This document shows, piece by piece, positions 33,947 through 41,492 of a stretch of 41,492 bases of DNA. The stretch comes from an uncultured Mycoplasmatota bacterium. Lineage in GTDB: Bacteria > Bacillota_I > Bacilli_A > RF39 > UBA660. Location of the stretch: NCBI GenBank assembly GCA_900546055.1, contig URBG01000010.1, forward strand, positions 1-41,492. The letters run 5' to 3'. The notes below the pieces were generated by a model that saw only the letters and a list, made by a program, of their open reading frames with translations, made no database searches and was not told where the DNA came from. The translations under genes were made by a program, and so were the position numbers. Positions within the stretch are counted from its first letter, which is position 1; each line of letters begins with the position of its first letter.

Positions 33947-34888
33947 CTAATCTAAATCAGTGATATCCTCCCAATTAGTTGGAAAACCAATTTTGTTTAA
34001 AATAGTTTCAAGTGATGTGGTATCTACTGATTCGTCTAAAATTTCGACTTCAAGTTTTATTTCATCAATCATTTCAGAAAATTCTTCTTTTCTAAGTAAA
34101 TATTTTAACATTATTACAAGGCTAAATAAGTCGTTTTTTCCGTATTTATACACTTCATCAACTTTTTCTATGTTTAAAGCTTCATGATATTTACTATCAG
34201 GAATAAATCTTTGGGTACGATGATCATATAAAATATCTTCATGGGCACAAACATTTCTAAAGTTTGATAATAAAGTTAAATATCGTTCTAAAATTTCACC
34301 ATCAATTTTATAAAAGTTAGCAATTCCCTGTTTATCATCTGGTTTTAAAATACTATAGAATTCAGCTACTATACCAAACGACAAAACTTTAACTAATACC
34401 CACATTGGAATATAACCATAGTTATCAATGTAGTGCTGGGTGGCGGTGTGCTGGCGCCCATTGACTCTAATTTGGCGCCTAACTTTATTTAAAATATCAT
34501 GCACTTGCCTATCAGCTAGCTTGTCCTGAGTAAAGTTTTTAGGGTTTAAGTAATCCTTATCCCTAAAACCATACTTCTTAGATAATTGGTAACTTATAAT
34601 TGATTTAATATTGTTTTCGACAATTAAAATGTTTTTAAAGAAAATATTTCTAATTTTACGATCAAAAACAAAAACAGCATATAGTTCTTCAAAAGTTGTT
34701 CCTGGCAAAAATACTCCTGGCTTTTTTGGATTCATAAACAAATGACGATATCCACTTATAAAGAAATAATTTTCTCTTAATAATAGGTCTTTAGTTTTTG
34801 GGTCATTATCAATAATTAACCCTTTGCCCCTTAATATCGAGATTTGCTCATCGATTGTCCTAAATATTTTACTGGACGATTTTGACAT
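33947..34888 (-). CDS. Abi_2 (AbiD/AbiF-like) abortive infection protein with HEPN motif
   Basis: 313 residues from the ATG at 34888, with AGGTG upstream; a GTG three codons earlier lies in that site. The N-terminal segment (TIDEQISILRGKGLIIDN, then YFFISGYRHLF) and the middle (VFVFDRKIRNIFFKNILIVE) are Abi_2 hallmarks. RNVCAH (Arg211, His216) is the Rx4H signature of HEPN ribonucleases. Homologues in lactococci abort phage infection; by the motif it probably cleaves RNA when triggered. It is the first gene of a pair with htrA. Confidence 0.9.
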   Translation of the reverse strand: MSKSSSKIFRTIDEQISILRGKGLIIDNDPKTKDLLLRENYFFISGYRHLFMNPKKPGVFLPGTTFEELYAVFVFDRKIRNIFFKNILIVENNIKSIISYQLSKKYGFRDKDYLNPKNFTQDKLADRQVHDILNKVRRQIRVNGRQHTATQHYIDNYGYIPMWVLVKVLSFGIVAEFYSILKPDDKQGIANFYKIDGEILERYLTLLSNFRNVCAHEDILYDHRTQRFIPDSKYHEALNIEKVDEVYKYGKNDLFSLVIMLKYLLRKEEFSEMIDEIKLEVEILDESVDTTSLETILNKIGFPTNWEDITDLD

Positions 34889-34953
34889 GCTTATCACCTA
34901 TTATTAATTATAGCATATTTTATCATTGTTTTGTGATAAACATTTGAAAACTA

Positions 34954-35616
34954 CTAATTACTATAATATTTGACAACGGCTTTTCTAACGACTTCAGCTA
35001 CCTTATCTTGATAAGATCTTTTTTGAAGAAGATATCTTTCATTTGGATTTGATAGGAATCCAGCTTCTAATAAAATTCCTGGACGATTAATACGATGTTG
35101 CATATATTTAGTGTTGTTTTCTTTATATTCACGGTCTGTATTTAAATATCTTTTTAGTTCTTCTTGAAATATTTTAGCAATTTTTTCATTTTCAGGATTA
35201 ATATTATCGTAATATGCCTGTGCTCCATACCAGCTTTCAGTAGAATCAGCATTCAAGTGAACGGAAATAAACATATCACAGCCTGATTTATTTATTATAT
35301 TGGCTCTTCTTGATAAGTCACTTCGTTTGCGATGATAAGCGTTGTTAACAGCCAAATCATAATCATCATAACGCGTTAGATAAACTGTTGCACCATCTTC
35401 TTTTAAAGATTTCATAATTCTTTTACTTAATTGTAAATTTAAGTCTGATTCTTTAATGCCTTTATAATAAGCACCGCTATCGGTCCCGCCATGTCCAGGA
35501 TCTAAGTATATTACTTTGGATAAAAGTGGTAAATCCTTATTTTCGGCACTAACAAAATTAAAAGCACATAATAATGCGATAAAAGCTAAAAAAACTCCTA
35601 CTTTATAGTTAAACAT
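34954..35616 (-). CDS. N-acetylmuramoyl-L-alanine amidase (Amidase_3)
   Basis: 220 residues from the ATG at 35616 (AGGTGATTTG upstream; a TTG just before is less likely). A signal peptide (about 1-24, ending VSA) precedes one Amidase_3 domain: YLDPGHGGTDSGA with zinc His42, the conserved Glu in GIKESDLNL, SVHLNAD with the second His, and LLEAGFLSN with the catalytic Glu. It cleaves the amide between MurNAc and the stem peptide. There is no wall-binding domain. Confidence 0.94.
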   Translation of the reverse strand: MFNYKVGVFLAFIALLCAFNFVSAENKDLPLLSKVIYLDPGHGGTDSGAYYKGIKESDLNLQLSKRIMKSLKEDGATVYLTRYDDYDLAVNNAYHRKRSDLSRRANIINKSGCDMFISVHLNADSTESWYGAQAYYDNINPENEKIAKIFQEELKRYLNTDREYKENNTKYMQHRINRPGILLEAGFLSNPNERYLLQKRSYQDKVAEVVRKAVVKYYSN

Positions 35617-35662
35617 CAAATCACCTAATAAAGTATATGTATTTTCTTAGCTTGTAATGAAA

Positions 35663-35684
35663 AAATCTAGCTTTCACTAGATTT
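35663..35684 (-). terminator. Terminator of the MBL hydrolase gene
   Basis: Stem AAATCTAG/CTAGATTT (35684-35677 with 35670-35663) followed by TTTC. The TAG stop (35669-35667) is part of the stem. Confidence 0.75.
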
Positions 35685-36485
35685 AAGTTTTTCTTCTGTA
35701 AAGAGGATACTAATAGTTCCATAATCAGTTGACTTATGATTTTCGTAAACGTCATCATCACAAAAATACATGGTTCGAGGTCTACAATCTTTGGAATTTA
35801 AATTTTTCATAACTTCAATAATATCATTAATATGGCTTTTAGGATATAAAATATCTTTATGGGCAACTAAGAATTGTTTAAATGGTAATTTTAATGACTT
35901 TTCTAAAGTTTCTAAACAAACTTTTGCAGAATCAGATTCTGGTAAATAGATCCATAAGTCATTGCAGATGGCATCGCCAGTTAAAAGTATTTCTGGTTCT
36001 TTTAAAAGTAGCCCAACAGAGCCTTTAGTATGACCTTGAAGGTCAATAACTTCCGCATGAATTCCACCAAGATCGAAAACAGTTCCAATGATTAATTCGT
36101 TTATTTTTGGCAGTGGTTTTTTTAAATAGTTACCCGCTTCTTTTTCGGTCATATCGCCTTTTTGAACGGCTTTAGTAACGACTTTTTCTTTAATTAATTG
36201 TTGGTTATTTTCTTCAAATAATTTATAATCACCCTTAGCTAAATATATTTCGTCAAACTGGGTGCAGCCTAATGTATGATCTAAATGACCATGGCTAGCA
36301 AGAACTTTAAACGGGGTGTCTATCAAAGATTCAATTAGTTGTTTCAAATCATAAACACCATATCCCATATCCCATAAGATAGCTTCTTTTTCGCCTTTAA
36401 TTAAAGTTACATGGACGCCTTTGTAGTCTTCAATTTGAAAAATATTTGGATATACTTCTTTAATATTCCAATCATGTTTTTGCAT
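35667..36485 (-). CDS. Metallo-beta-lactamase-fold hydrolase
   Basis: 272 residues. The metal motif is SHGHLDHT (His65, His67, Asp69, His70), with a later His in LQGHTKGS, Asp in LLTGDAI and His in VAHKDI, the full glyoxalase II-like set. The family hydrolyses thioesters, phosphodiesters and lactones; the substrate is not evident. It is cytosolic and followed by the separately terminated amidase gene. The ribosome site is weak (GAAAGAAG). Confidence 0.88.
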   Translation of the reverse strand: MQKHDWNIKEVYPNIFQIEDYKGVHVTLIKGEKEAILWDMGYGVYDLKQLIESLIDTPFKVLASHGHLDHTLGCTQFDEIYLAKGDYKLFEENNQQLIKEKVVTKAVQKGDMTEKEAGNYLKKPLPKINELIIGTVFDLGGIHAEVIDLQGHTKGSVGLLLKEPEILLTGDAICNDLWIYLPESDSAKVCLETLEKSLKLPFKQFLVAHKDILYPKSHINDIIEVMKNLNSKDCRPRTMYFCDDDVYENHKSTDYGTISILFTEEKLKSSES

Positions 36486-36545
36486 TATATCAACTTCTTT
36501 CCGGTATTTTTAATTATATGCTTTTTTTTACTTTATTTCAAGTTA

Positions 36546-36565
36546 AAAACACCTTATGGTGTTTT
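36546..36565 (-). terminator. Terminator of the adhesin-sortase pair
   Basis: Stem AAAACACC/GGTGTTTT (36565-36558 with 36553-36546), with a short T run on the minus strand. The sortase stop (36556-36554) is in the loop. Confidence 0.78.
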
Positions 36566-37060
36566 AGTAGCAGTAATTAAATAACCAATATACACTGTTT
36601 GGAGATTTGTTCCTTTTTTACAAGTAATTAAAGTAATAGCAGATTTATTTTTATTGCGTTTTATTTCGACATAGCCAGTTTTTAAAACGTCATAAATATC
36701 ACCAATAATATATCGATACTTACGATTTTGATAATATACATAGACTTCACTGTTATAGGATAGTTTATCTAGGCTTTTGAAATAAGCGATGTTTGAATTG
36801 CCACTATGAGCAGCTAAAATAAAATTACCATTTTGGATATTTGGCATACTGGATCCACTTATTACTTGAATTCCCTTGTCTACCGTGTTTTTTTCTTGGT
36901 TGTTTGGATATACTTCTTTTTTTAGGTTAATTTTAGGAATTTCTAAGACAGGGTTTTGATAATAATAATGTTCTACTTTAATAATTGGCTTAGCTACATT
37001 GATATCTAAAGTTAATTGTTGCATAAACATAGTTATTTTAATTAAAGTAGCGGCTATCAT
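36554..37060 (-). CDS. Sortase-like transpeptidase, atypical
   Basis: 168 residues. The core sortase pattern is present: LEIPKINL near the start, ILAAHSGNS with His85 and LITCKKG with Cys147. The position usually held by the catalytic Arg reads TNLQTVYIG (Gln154), so it may be an atypical or impaired enzyme. The normal N-terminal membrane helix is nearly absent (only IAATLIKITMFM). The ATG overlaps the adhesin gene by 23 bp and has no ribosome site; initiation at the ATG at 37030, eight bases past the adhesin stop, is an alternative. Its likely substrate is the adhesin encoded just before it. Confidence 0.8.
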   Translation of the reverse strand: MIAATLIKITMFMQQLTLDINVAKPIIKVEHYYYQNPVLEIPKINLKKEVYPNNQEKNTVDKGIQVISGSSMPNIQNGNFILAAHSGNSNIAYFKSLDKLSYNSEVYVYYQNRKYRYIIGDIYDVLKTGYVEIKRNKNKSAITLITCKKGTNLQTVYIGYLITATKTP

Positions 37061-37919
37061 TTTTAAAGAACGTTAGTACACCAAATTTAATAGAAGCGAA
37101 GGGAATACTAGTACTCGGCACTTTAACTATTTCTTTGGGCTCTTCGGTACTTCTTACTTTAAATTTATAATCTTCTTTGTTTGAAAATCTTAGAGCGGCC
37201 AATTTTTGTGAACCTTCCATATGGTAAACTAACAAGGTTAAACTATCGTAATTTTTTCTTGTTAAAGAGACTTCCTCTTCTTGAAGTTCACTACTGAAAT
37301 TAACATTTAACTTATTTCCTTCTTTAGTTATTTGGTGATAACTAGTTTGACCTAGATTAAAATTATCTAGCACTTGATTATCATCAGAGATAGTTAAAGA
37401 TTGCCCTACTTTACCATCAATTGTTTTATTAACAAATGATGGTATAATGTCGTGTTTTTCAACTAATGATAATATTTCAGCTTTTTCTTTACTAATATCA
37501 ATAGTATCCCCTCGCCCATCTTTTTCTGTGGTCCAATAGATATCAATATTTTTAATTGCTTGCCAAATTAGTTCTTGAGTGGCAATATAATATTTTGGCG
37601 TTTGATGGTTTGGATATTCGTAACCATAGTATCCAATTTTTTCAATTTTCTTTTGCGCTTCGACATTTAAATTAGTTCCATCCCAGTTGGGTTTAGAATT
37701 ATAAGTTTTCGTAGTTATATCCTTTCCAGGTTCAATGCAATATGCTAACCTATCATCTAAATAAAACATAGTAACATGATTGGAACTGGTTTTGCCATCA
37801 ACTTTTAAATTAAAATAAATATTATCAAGTCGTTTATAGGTGATCGTTTCGGCCTTGGCCCTTTCTACCGATAAGCTGAATAATATAATTCCTAAAATTA
37901 AAACTGCGATCTTTTTCAT
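37038..37919 (-). CDS. Thioester-domain (TQXA) surface adhesin
   Basis: 293 residues. A signal peptide (about 1-23, ending AKA) precedes a thioester domain with Cys61 (LAYCIEPGKD) and Gln115 (ATQELIWQ), which form an internal Cys-Gln thioester in this family. Such domains bind host molecules covalently, for example fibrinogen in Streptococcus. A second beta domain follows (about 150-255). The C terminus has VPSTS (267-271) and a short hydrophobic stretch, resembling but shorter than a sortase signal. AAAGGAGAG precedes the ATG. Confidence 0.85.
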   Translation of the reverse strand: MKKIAVLILGIILFSLSVERAKAETITYKRLDNIYFNLKVDGKTSSNHVTMFYLDDRLAYCIEPGKDITTKTYNSKPNWDGTNLNVEAQKKIEKIGYYGYEYPNHQTPKYYIATQELIWQAIKNIDIYWTTEKDGRGDTIDISKEKAEILSLVEKHDIIPSFVNKTIDGKVGQSLTISDDNQVLDNFNLGQTSYHQITKEGNKLNVNFSSELQEEEVSLTRKNYDSLTLLVYHMEGSQKLAALRFSNKEDYKFKVRSTEEPKEIVKVPSTSIPFASIKFGVLTFFKNDSRYFN

Positions 37920-37999
37920 TTTCTCTCCTTTCTTGCCCCTTTATCTATATCATACGAGGTCTACTTTCTATTTCCTTTTTTTCAGGGAGAAAAAATAAA

Positions 38000-38023
38000 A
38001 AAAGCATTTTTAACAATGCTTTT
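38000..38023 (-). terminator. Terminator of the yfhO gene
   Basis: Stem AAAAGCATT/AATGCTTTT (38023-38015 with 38008-38000) followed by a T run on the minus strand. Confidence 0.85.
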
Positions 38024-38026
38024 TGG

Positions 38027-40591
38027 TTAATTTAATATATTTTCAGTTTTTTTAGACTTAGTTTTTCTTTTTTTAAAGGTTTCATAGACAAAAATTATTA
38101 TGAAAAGCGTAAAGCCGACGATACTTATATTCTTACCAAGGTTAAAGTTTGGCGCAGTATAGGTAATATCGATTTGGTGGTGGCCTTTTTCAATTGGAAA
38201 GCCAATAAATGCTCCATTAACTTTTTCATACTTTGTTTCTTTGCCGTCGACTTTAATTTCAAAGCCTTCATCATAAGGAACAGTTAAATTAAAGTAACCT
38301 GCTTCAGTAACGTTAACTGATCCTTTAATTTTATTACCTTTGGTGTTTTTAGTGTCAATTTTAAATTCATCGACAGTATTGTTTAAATTAGATATTTGAT
38401 TATAGTCTAAAGTATATACTTGAATATTATTAATTGTGTATTCGCCTTTGGTAAATTTAATTTCAAAATCTTTAATTCCATTCGGGCTTGATAAGGTATA
38501 ATCAAAGGTTTGATTATGATTATAATATTTCCATTCACGGCAAGTCAATTTGTTTTTTACACCATTAATGGTAATTGATGTATCACCCTTGGTACATGAC
38601 TGCGGATTTGAAACGTGGATTCTAATTAATACTAATTTGTCTTTAACTTTTTTATCAAGACTTAGATTAATATATCCAGGTTTCTCATTTTTAGTTTTTA
38701 CATGATACATTTTACCTTCTTTATCAATATCAAGATCAATAATTTCTTCTTTTTTAAAACGGGGTTTAGCTTTTTCCATATGTGAAGTTATTGTCTTATT
38801 TTCGGCTTTTGGAACAATAATATTATTCATTAATGCTTCAAGTTTAAATGGATATTTTAAAGCTTTATATTGTTCTTCATTTAAAATTTTACTACTTGCA
38901 TACCCAACAGGCATAGTATTTTCATTAACGTAAAGGGTGTAATTTTTTGTTTTTGTTACCTTTTGATATCCTAAAGGCGGTGTCTTATCGGTTATTAAAT
39001 ACTTAACGCCCATAAATGTTTCAAACATTATATTTTTATTTTCGTGTGTGATAACAGAGTTTCGATATTTAATATTGTTATTAAAGGTATGATAGAAGAA
39101 ACGGTTATACTCTTTATTATAAGTTGAAGAGTACAATGTTAACATGTTTTGTCTCGGATCTAAAACACGATTAATGTTTTGATCAACACCTTTAATATCA
39201 GTATAGATACGATAATAACTATCGTCGTTGTCTAAAGCATATTTTGTTAACTCGGTAATTTCGTCGTTATTTTGTTTTTTATGGGTTTCTTTTAAAACTA
39301 AATGATCACCAAAATTTACACTTAGGCAAATAATAAAACTAAGAGTTACTAACGGAATAAACAGTTTCTTTTCACTATGGTGTTTATAGTAATAACTTAG
39401 TAAAAAGATAATGAATAAGCCATCTATAATGTATAGAGCCGCATATCCTTTGTCAGCAAAAATAATTGCGAATATTACCGTCATAGCAAACATTGAAAGG
39501 ATATTGTAAAATGCTAGTTTCTTGGCAATGACACGACTAAAGAATTTAGCAATTACTAAACAATATAAGGGCAATAACGGGATTAAGGCTTTTCCATCTA
39601 AATATAAGGTTCCGTTTAAAACATAAACGAAGATATTGGCTGTTATTACAGCAATTAAGGTAATATTTAAAAATAAATTATCTACTTTTCTAAACATTAG
39701 ATTACAAAATAAAGCAACTACTACGACTGCTGTTAAACCAACAGAATATGAACCATATAAAACATACTCTAAGCCAAAATGAGGTATGACAAGATTAGCA
39801 ATATTAAGTGGGACATCACCATGAATGCGGCCACTAAGTAAAGCATGCAGTACAGGTAGTAAAAGAATACATGCCATTAAAACGGCAATAATTATTGGAA
39901 TAGCAAACTTTATTCCGGCTTTGACAAATTCTTTAATATTAGTATTTCGATTTTTTCTTAAATACACATATATTCCATAAACGACAATACCAAATAAAGC
40001 ACCAACGCTATAGAAATAACTGGTCATTATAATTAAAAAAGTACTGATAATTAATAATGAACGTTTGCCTGATTTAAAATAGTTATCGACACCCATGAGC
40101 GCTAAAATGACAAATGGCATGTAGTTCATAAACATGATATGACGATGGCTTTGGAAGATTAAAGGCCCTGCACATAAAAATAAAATTGATACGGTTAAGC
40201 AAATACTGGTTTTGAAATTATGATTTTTTAACCATTTATAGAATAATATTACACTTAGTATTCCCATAAAAATACTGCTTATGGTAATATAATCAGACAT
40301 TTGAACTTGCGGTAACAAATAAGATATTAAAATTATTGGGCTTAAAAACCCGTAGTAGGCAAAGTAGAATATATTTTGTCCGCCACCTAAGTTTGAAGCG
40401 AAATTAGGTATTAATTCATGAGTATGATAAAAGAGGCTTCGAAAATATTCAGGAATGGCCCAGTGTTGAACTTCCCAGTCAACAGTAGAACCATATAAAT
40501 ACTTTCCATGGGTAATTAAGAAAATAACAATTAAATATAGTAAAACTAAAAGACCGAGGTTTAGATAGTCTTTTTTAGTAAACTTCCCCAT
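38027..40591 (-). CDS. yfhO: YfhO-family membrane protein (GT-C-like)
   Basis: 854 residues. About 13 helices lie in the first 450 residues; the long extracytoplasmic C-terminal part ends in a last helix (about 820-842) and a basic tail. The first loop has VDWEVQHWAIPEYFRSLFYH and FASNLGGGQNIFYFAYYGF, as in YfhO/GT-C glycosyltransferases. In Bacillus subtilis YfhO is linked to lipoteichoic acid glycosylation with a polyprenyl-phosphate sugar donor. GGAGG precedes the ATG, with its own strong promoter. The neighbouring PIG-L gene may act on the same glycan. Confidence 0.88.
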   Translation of the reverse strand: MGKFTKKDYLNLGLLVLLYLIVIFLITHGKYLYGSTVDWEVQHWAIPEYFRSLFYHTHELIPNFASNLGGGQNIFYFAYYGFLSPIILISYLLPQVQMSDYITISSIFMGILSVILFYKWLKNHNFKTSICLTVSILFLCAGPLIFQSHRHIMFMNYMPFVILALMGVDNYFKSGKRSLLIISTFLIIMTSYFYSVGALFGIVVYGIYVYLRKNRNTNIKEFVKAGIKFAIPIIIAVLMACILLLPVLHALLSGRIHGDVPLNIANLVIPHFGLEYVLYGSYSVGLTAVVVVALFCNLMFRKVDNLFLNITLIAVITANIFVYVLNGTLYLDGKALIPLLPLYCLVIAKFFSRVIAKKLAFYNILSMFAMTVIFAIIFADKGYAALYIIDGLFIIFLLSYYYKHHSEKKLFIPLVTLSFIICLSVNFGDHLVLKETHKKQNNDEITELTKYALDNDDSYYRIYTDIKGVDQNINRVLDPRQNMLTLYSSTYNKEYNRFFYHTFNNNIKYRNSVITHENKNIMFETFMGVKYLITDKTPPLGYQKVTKTKNYTLYVNENTMPVGYASSKILNEEQYKALKYPFKLEALMNNIIVPKAENKTITSHMEKAKPRFKKEEIIDLDIDKEGKMYHVKTKNEKPGYINLSLDKKVKDKLVLIRIHVSNPQSCTKGDTSITINGVKNKLTCREWKYYNHNQTFDYTLSSPNGIKDFEIKFTKGEYTINNIQVYTLDYNQISNLNNTVDEFKIDTKNTKGNKIKGSVNVTEAGYFNLTVPYDEGFEIKVDGKETKYEKVNGAFIGFPIEKGHHQIDITYTAPNFNLGKNISIVGFTLFIIIFVYETFKKRKTKSKKTENILN

Positions 40592-40630
40592 GCTACTGCC
40601 TCCTTGTATTAGTTGTAATAGTACAATTAA

Positions 40631-40659
40631 ATTGTATCTTGTTTTTTAGCTTTTGTCAA
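40631..40659 (-). promoter_or_regulatory. Promoter of yfhO with overlapping palindrome
   Basis: -35 TTGACA (40659-40654), 17-bp spacer, -10 TACAAT (40636-40631). The palindrome TACAAT-TTA-ATTGTA (40636-40622) includes the -10 box and could be an operator. Confidence 0.85.
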
Positions 40660-40685
40660 CTGTATTATAATATTTATTGACTGCT

Positions 40686-41372
40686 TTACGACCATTCTGT
40701 ACTTTTAACCCAGTCCTCAAATGGATACATATGGCCAAATTTATCATCGATAAATCCTTGACTTTTATATATTGGTAATAAATCTTTTGTTTTTTGTTTT
40801 AGGATTTTTTTATCGATGGCTGTTTCTTTATCTAATTTGGTTAAGGCTTTTTTAGTATAGTATTTACCAAAGTAATAAAGTTTGTCATTGGTACCATAAA
40901 CATCGGTAACTATTTTACTAGTCATTTTATGGTGCTGGTGCCCATACTCACCATTAGGATTATGAGTAACTACTTGCTGCCAATCTTTATATTTTAAAAT
41001 GGCTTTGATATCCTGTTTAATTTGTTTTTTTTCGGCCTTCCAATCGCTACGTTTATTCCAAACTTTATCAGGATAATCTAGCATAATGACTTTATCTTTT
41101 GTATAATCCATAGCTTTATTAATTTCATTAACTCTCGTACTATTGCCACCACAAGTTATACACACTACAAGATAATTATCTTGTAATAGATGAGATCCTC
41201 CCCAAATTGATTCATCATCCGGATGCGCAACAATCATGACTTTATTTATGTTTTCAAGATCTAGCTTTTTTAATTGCTGTTTAACGGGAACTTTATTACT
41301 TGAATTAGTAAAAAAGTAAACAACAACTATAGCTAAAATTAAAGTACCAATTATGTATAATGCCTTTTTCAT
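40686..41372 (-). CDS. Membrane-anchored PIG-L family deacetylase
   Basis: 228 residues from the ATG at 41372, with AAGGAG upstream; an ATG eight codons earlier has none. An N-terminal anchor helix (about 4-22) is followed by the PIG-L/LmbE domain: IVAHPDDESIWGG (His50, Asp53) and NPNGEYGHQHH with the further zinc His. The family deacetylates N-acetylglucosamine-type sugars. The anchor and predicted external location suggest action on a surface glycan or lipid-linked sugar. It has its own promoter, upstream of yfhO on the same strand. Confidence 0.9.
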   Translation of the reverse strand: MKKALYIIGTLILAIVVVYFFTNSSNKVPVKQQLKKLDLENINKVMIVAHPDDESIWGGSHLLQDNYLVVCITCGGNSTRVNEINKAMDYTKDKVIMLDYPDKVWNKRSDWKAEKKQIKQDIKAILKYKDWQQVVTHNPNGEYGHQHHKMTSKIVTDVYGTNDKLYYFGKYYTKKALTKLDKETAIDKKILKQKTKDLLPIYKSQGFIDDKFGHMYPFEDWVKSTEWS

Positions 41373-41383
41373 AATAATTTCTC

Positions 41384-41425
41384 CTTGTATTAACAAGTAT
41401 AATACAGCTACCTTGTATTGTCAAG
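41384..41425. repeat. Paired palindromic boxes around the PIG-L promoter
   Basis: CTTGTATTAACAAG (41384-41397) and CTTGTATTGTCAAG (41412-41425) differ at two positions, start 28 bp apart, and each has CTTG...CAAG half sites. One covers the -35 box, the other the region just past the -10. Confidence 0.7.
41396..41424 (-). promoter_or_regulatory. Promoter of the PIG-L gene
   Basis: -35 TTGACA (41424-41419), 17-bp spacer, -10 TATACT (41401-41396). It lies within the paired palindromic boxes. Confidence 0.87.
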
Positions 41426-41492
41426 TAGTAGAGTTCGCTATATGTCAAATTATGTCTTATTTTTGGGGTTTTCTATTATATTATACCCCCCC

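Noticed and set aside
1..41492. TGA reassigned to Trp as in Mollicutes
   Set aside because: Genes are full length without in-frame TGA, Trp is coded by TGG, and the only tRNA-Trp has anticodon CCA. Avoidance of TGA is supported, reassignment is not.
41484..41492. C-runs at both window ends (also 1-5) as a phase-variable tract or circular junction
   Set aside because: They sit at the sequence edges and are most simply assembly breakpoints; no flanking gene reads through them.

Overview
The window is AT-rich DNA from a low-GC Gram-positive bacterium (Bacillota). I would guess a gut- or mucosa-associated Bacilli/Clostridia-type lineage, but cannot name it. The support is strong AGGAGG or AGGTGAT ribosome sites, sigma-A promoters with 17-bp spacers, a CIRCE heat-shock operator, a sortase with a thioester adhesin, an M60 mucin-type peptidase and a CwlJ-like cortex hydrolase without a signal peptide, which hints at sporulation. 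I count 36 credible protein genes, most on the minus strand. All end in TAA (28) or TAG (8); none ends in TGA. One tRNA (Trp, anticodon CCA) is present.

Layout. (1) 72-6031: a two-gene operon in which a secreted 1731-residue M60-type metallopeptidase carries an internal type I-like dockerin, and the next gene encodes a short membrane-anchored protein that looks like a single cohesin. (2) 6168-10645: a family 2 glycosyltransferase, an Hsp20 gene with a CIRCE operator over its promoter, then a three-gene operon (lipase-like DUF2974 protein, small multi-pass membrane protein, MFS transporter). (3) 10803-21685: three surface-type beta proteins without signal peptides (a pectate-lyase-like adhesive protein, a DUF11-type protein with a probable frameshift, and a 1550-residue protein with eight DUF11 repeats). 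Among them lie an Fpg/Nei-like gene, a HAD phosphatase, a DUF1846 protein and a small zinc-ribbon protein. (4) 21802-24803: APH-type kinase, nitroreductase-like protein, ASCH protein and a membrane protein.

(5) About 24860-30600: an accessory region, probably an integrated element. It has a large serine recombinase abutting a 5'-truncated gene remnant, a small overlapping ORF, a winged-helix protein, a membrane-anchored protein, a divergent XRE regulator with a palindromic operator, and a two-gene cassette of a CX3CX3C radical-SAM-like protein and the three-Cys-motif partner TcmP. It ends close to tRNA-Trp. (6) 30899-41372: CwlJ-like hydrolase, CmpB-type membrane protein, DUF975 protein, an Abi_2 (HEPN)-HtrA gene pair, an amidase, an MBL hydrolase, a thioester adhesin overlapping a sortase, YfhO, and a membrane-anchored PIG-L deacetylase.

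Themes. Several genes serve the cell surface: cohesin/dockerin peptidase, thioester adhesin with sortase, HtrA, amidase, YfhO and PIG-L. The genome is compact: many stop codons lie inside the hairpin of the gene's own terminator, and several promoters begin in or right after the preceding terminator. The most promising systems are the minimal cohesin-dockerin mucinase pair and the TcmP/radical-SAM cassette in the recombinase-bearing region.
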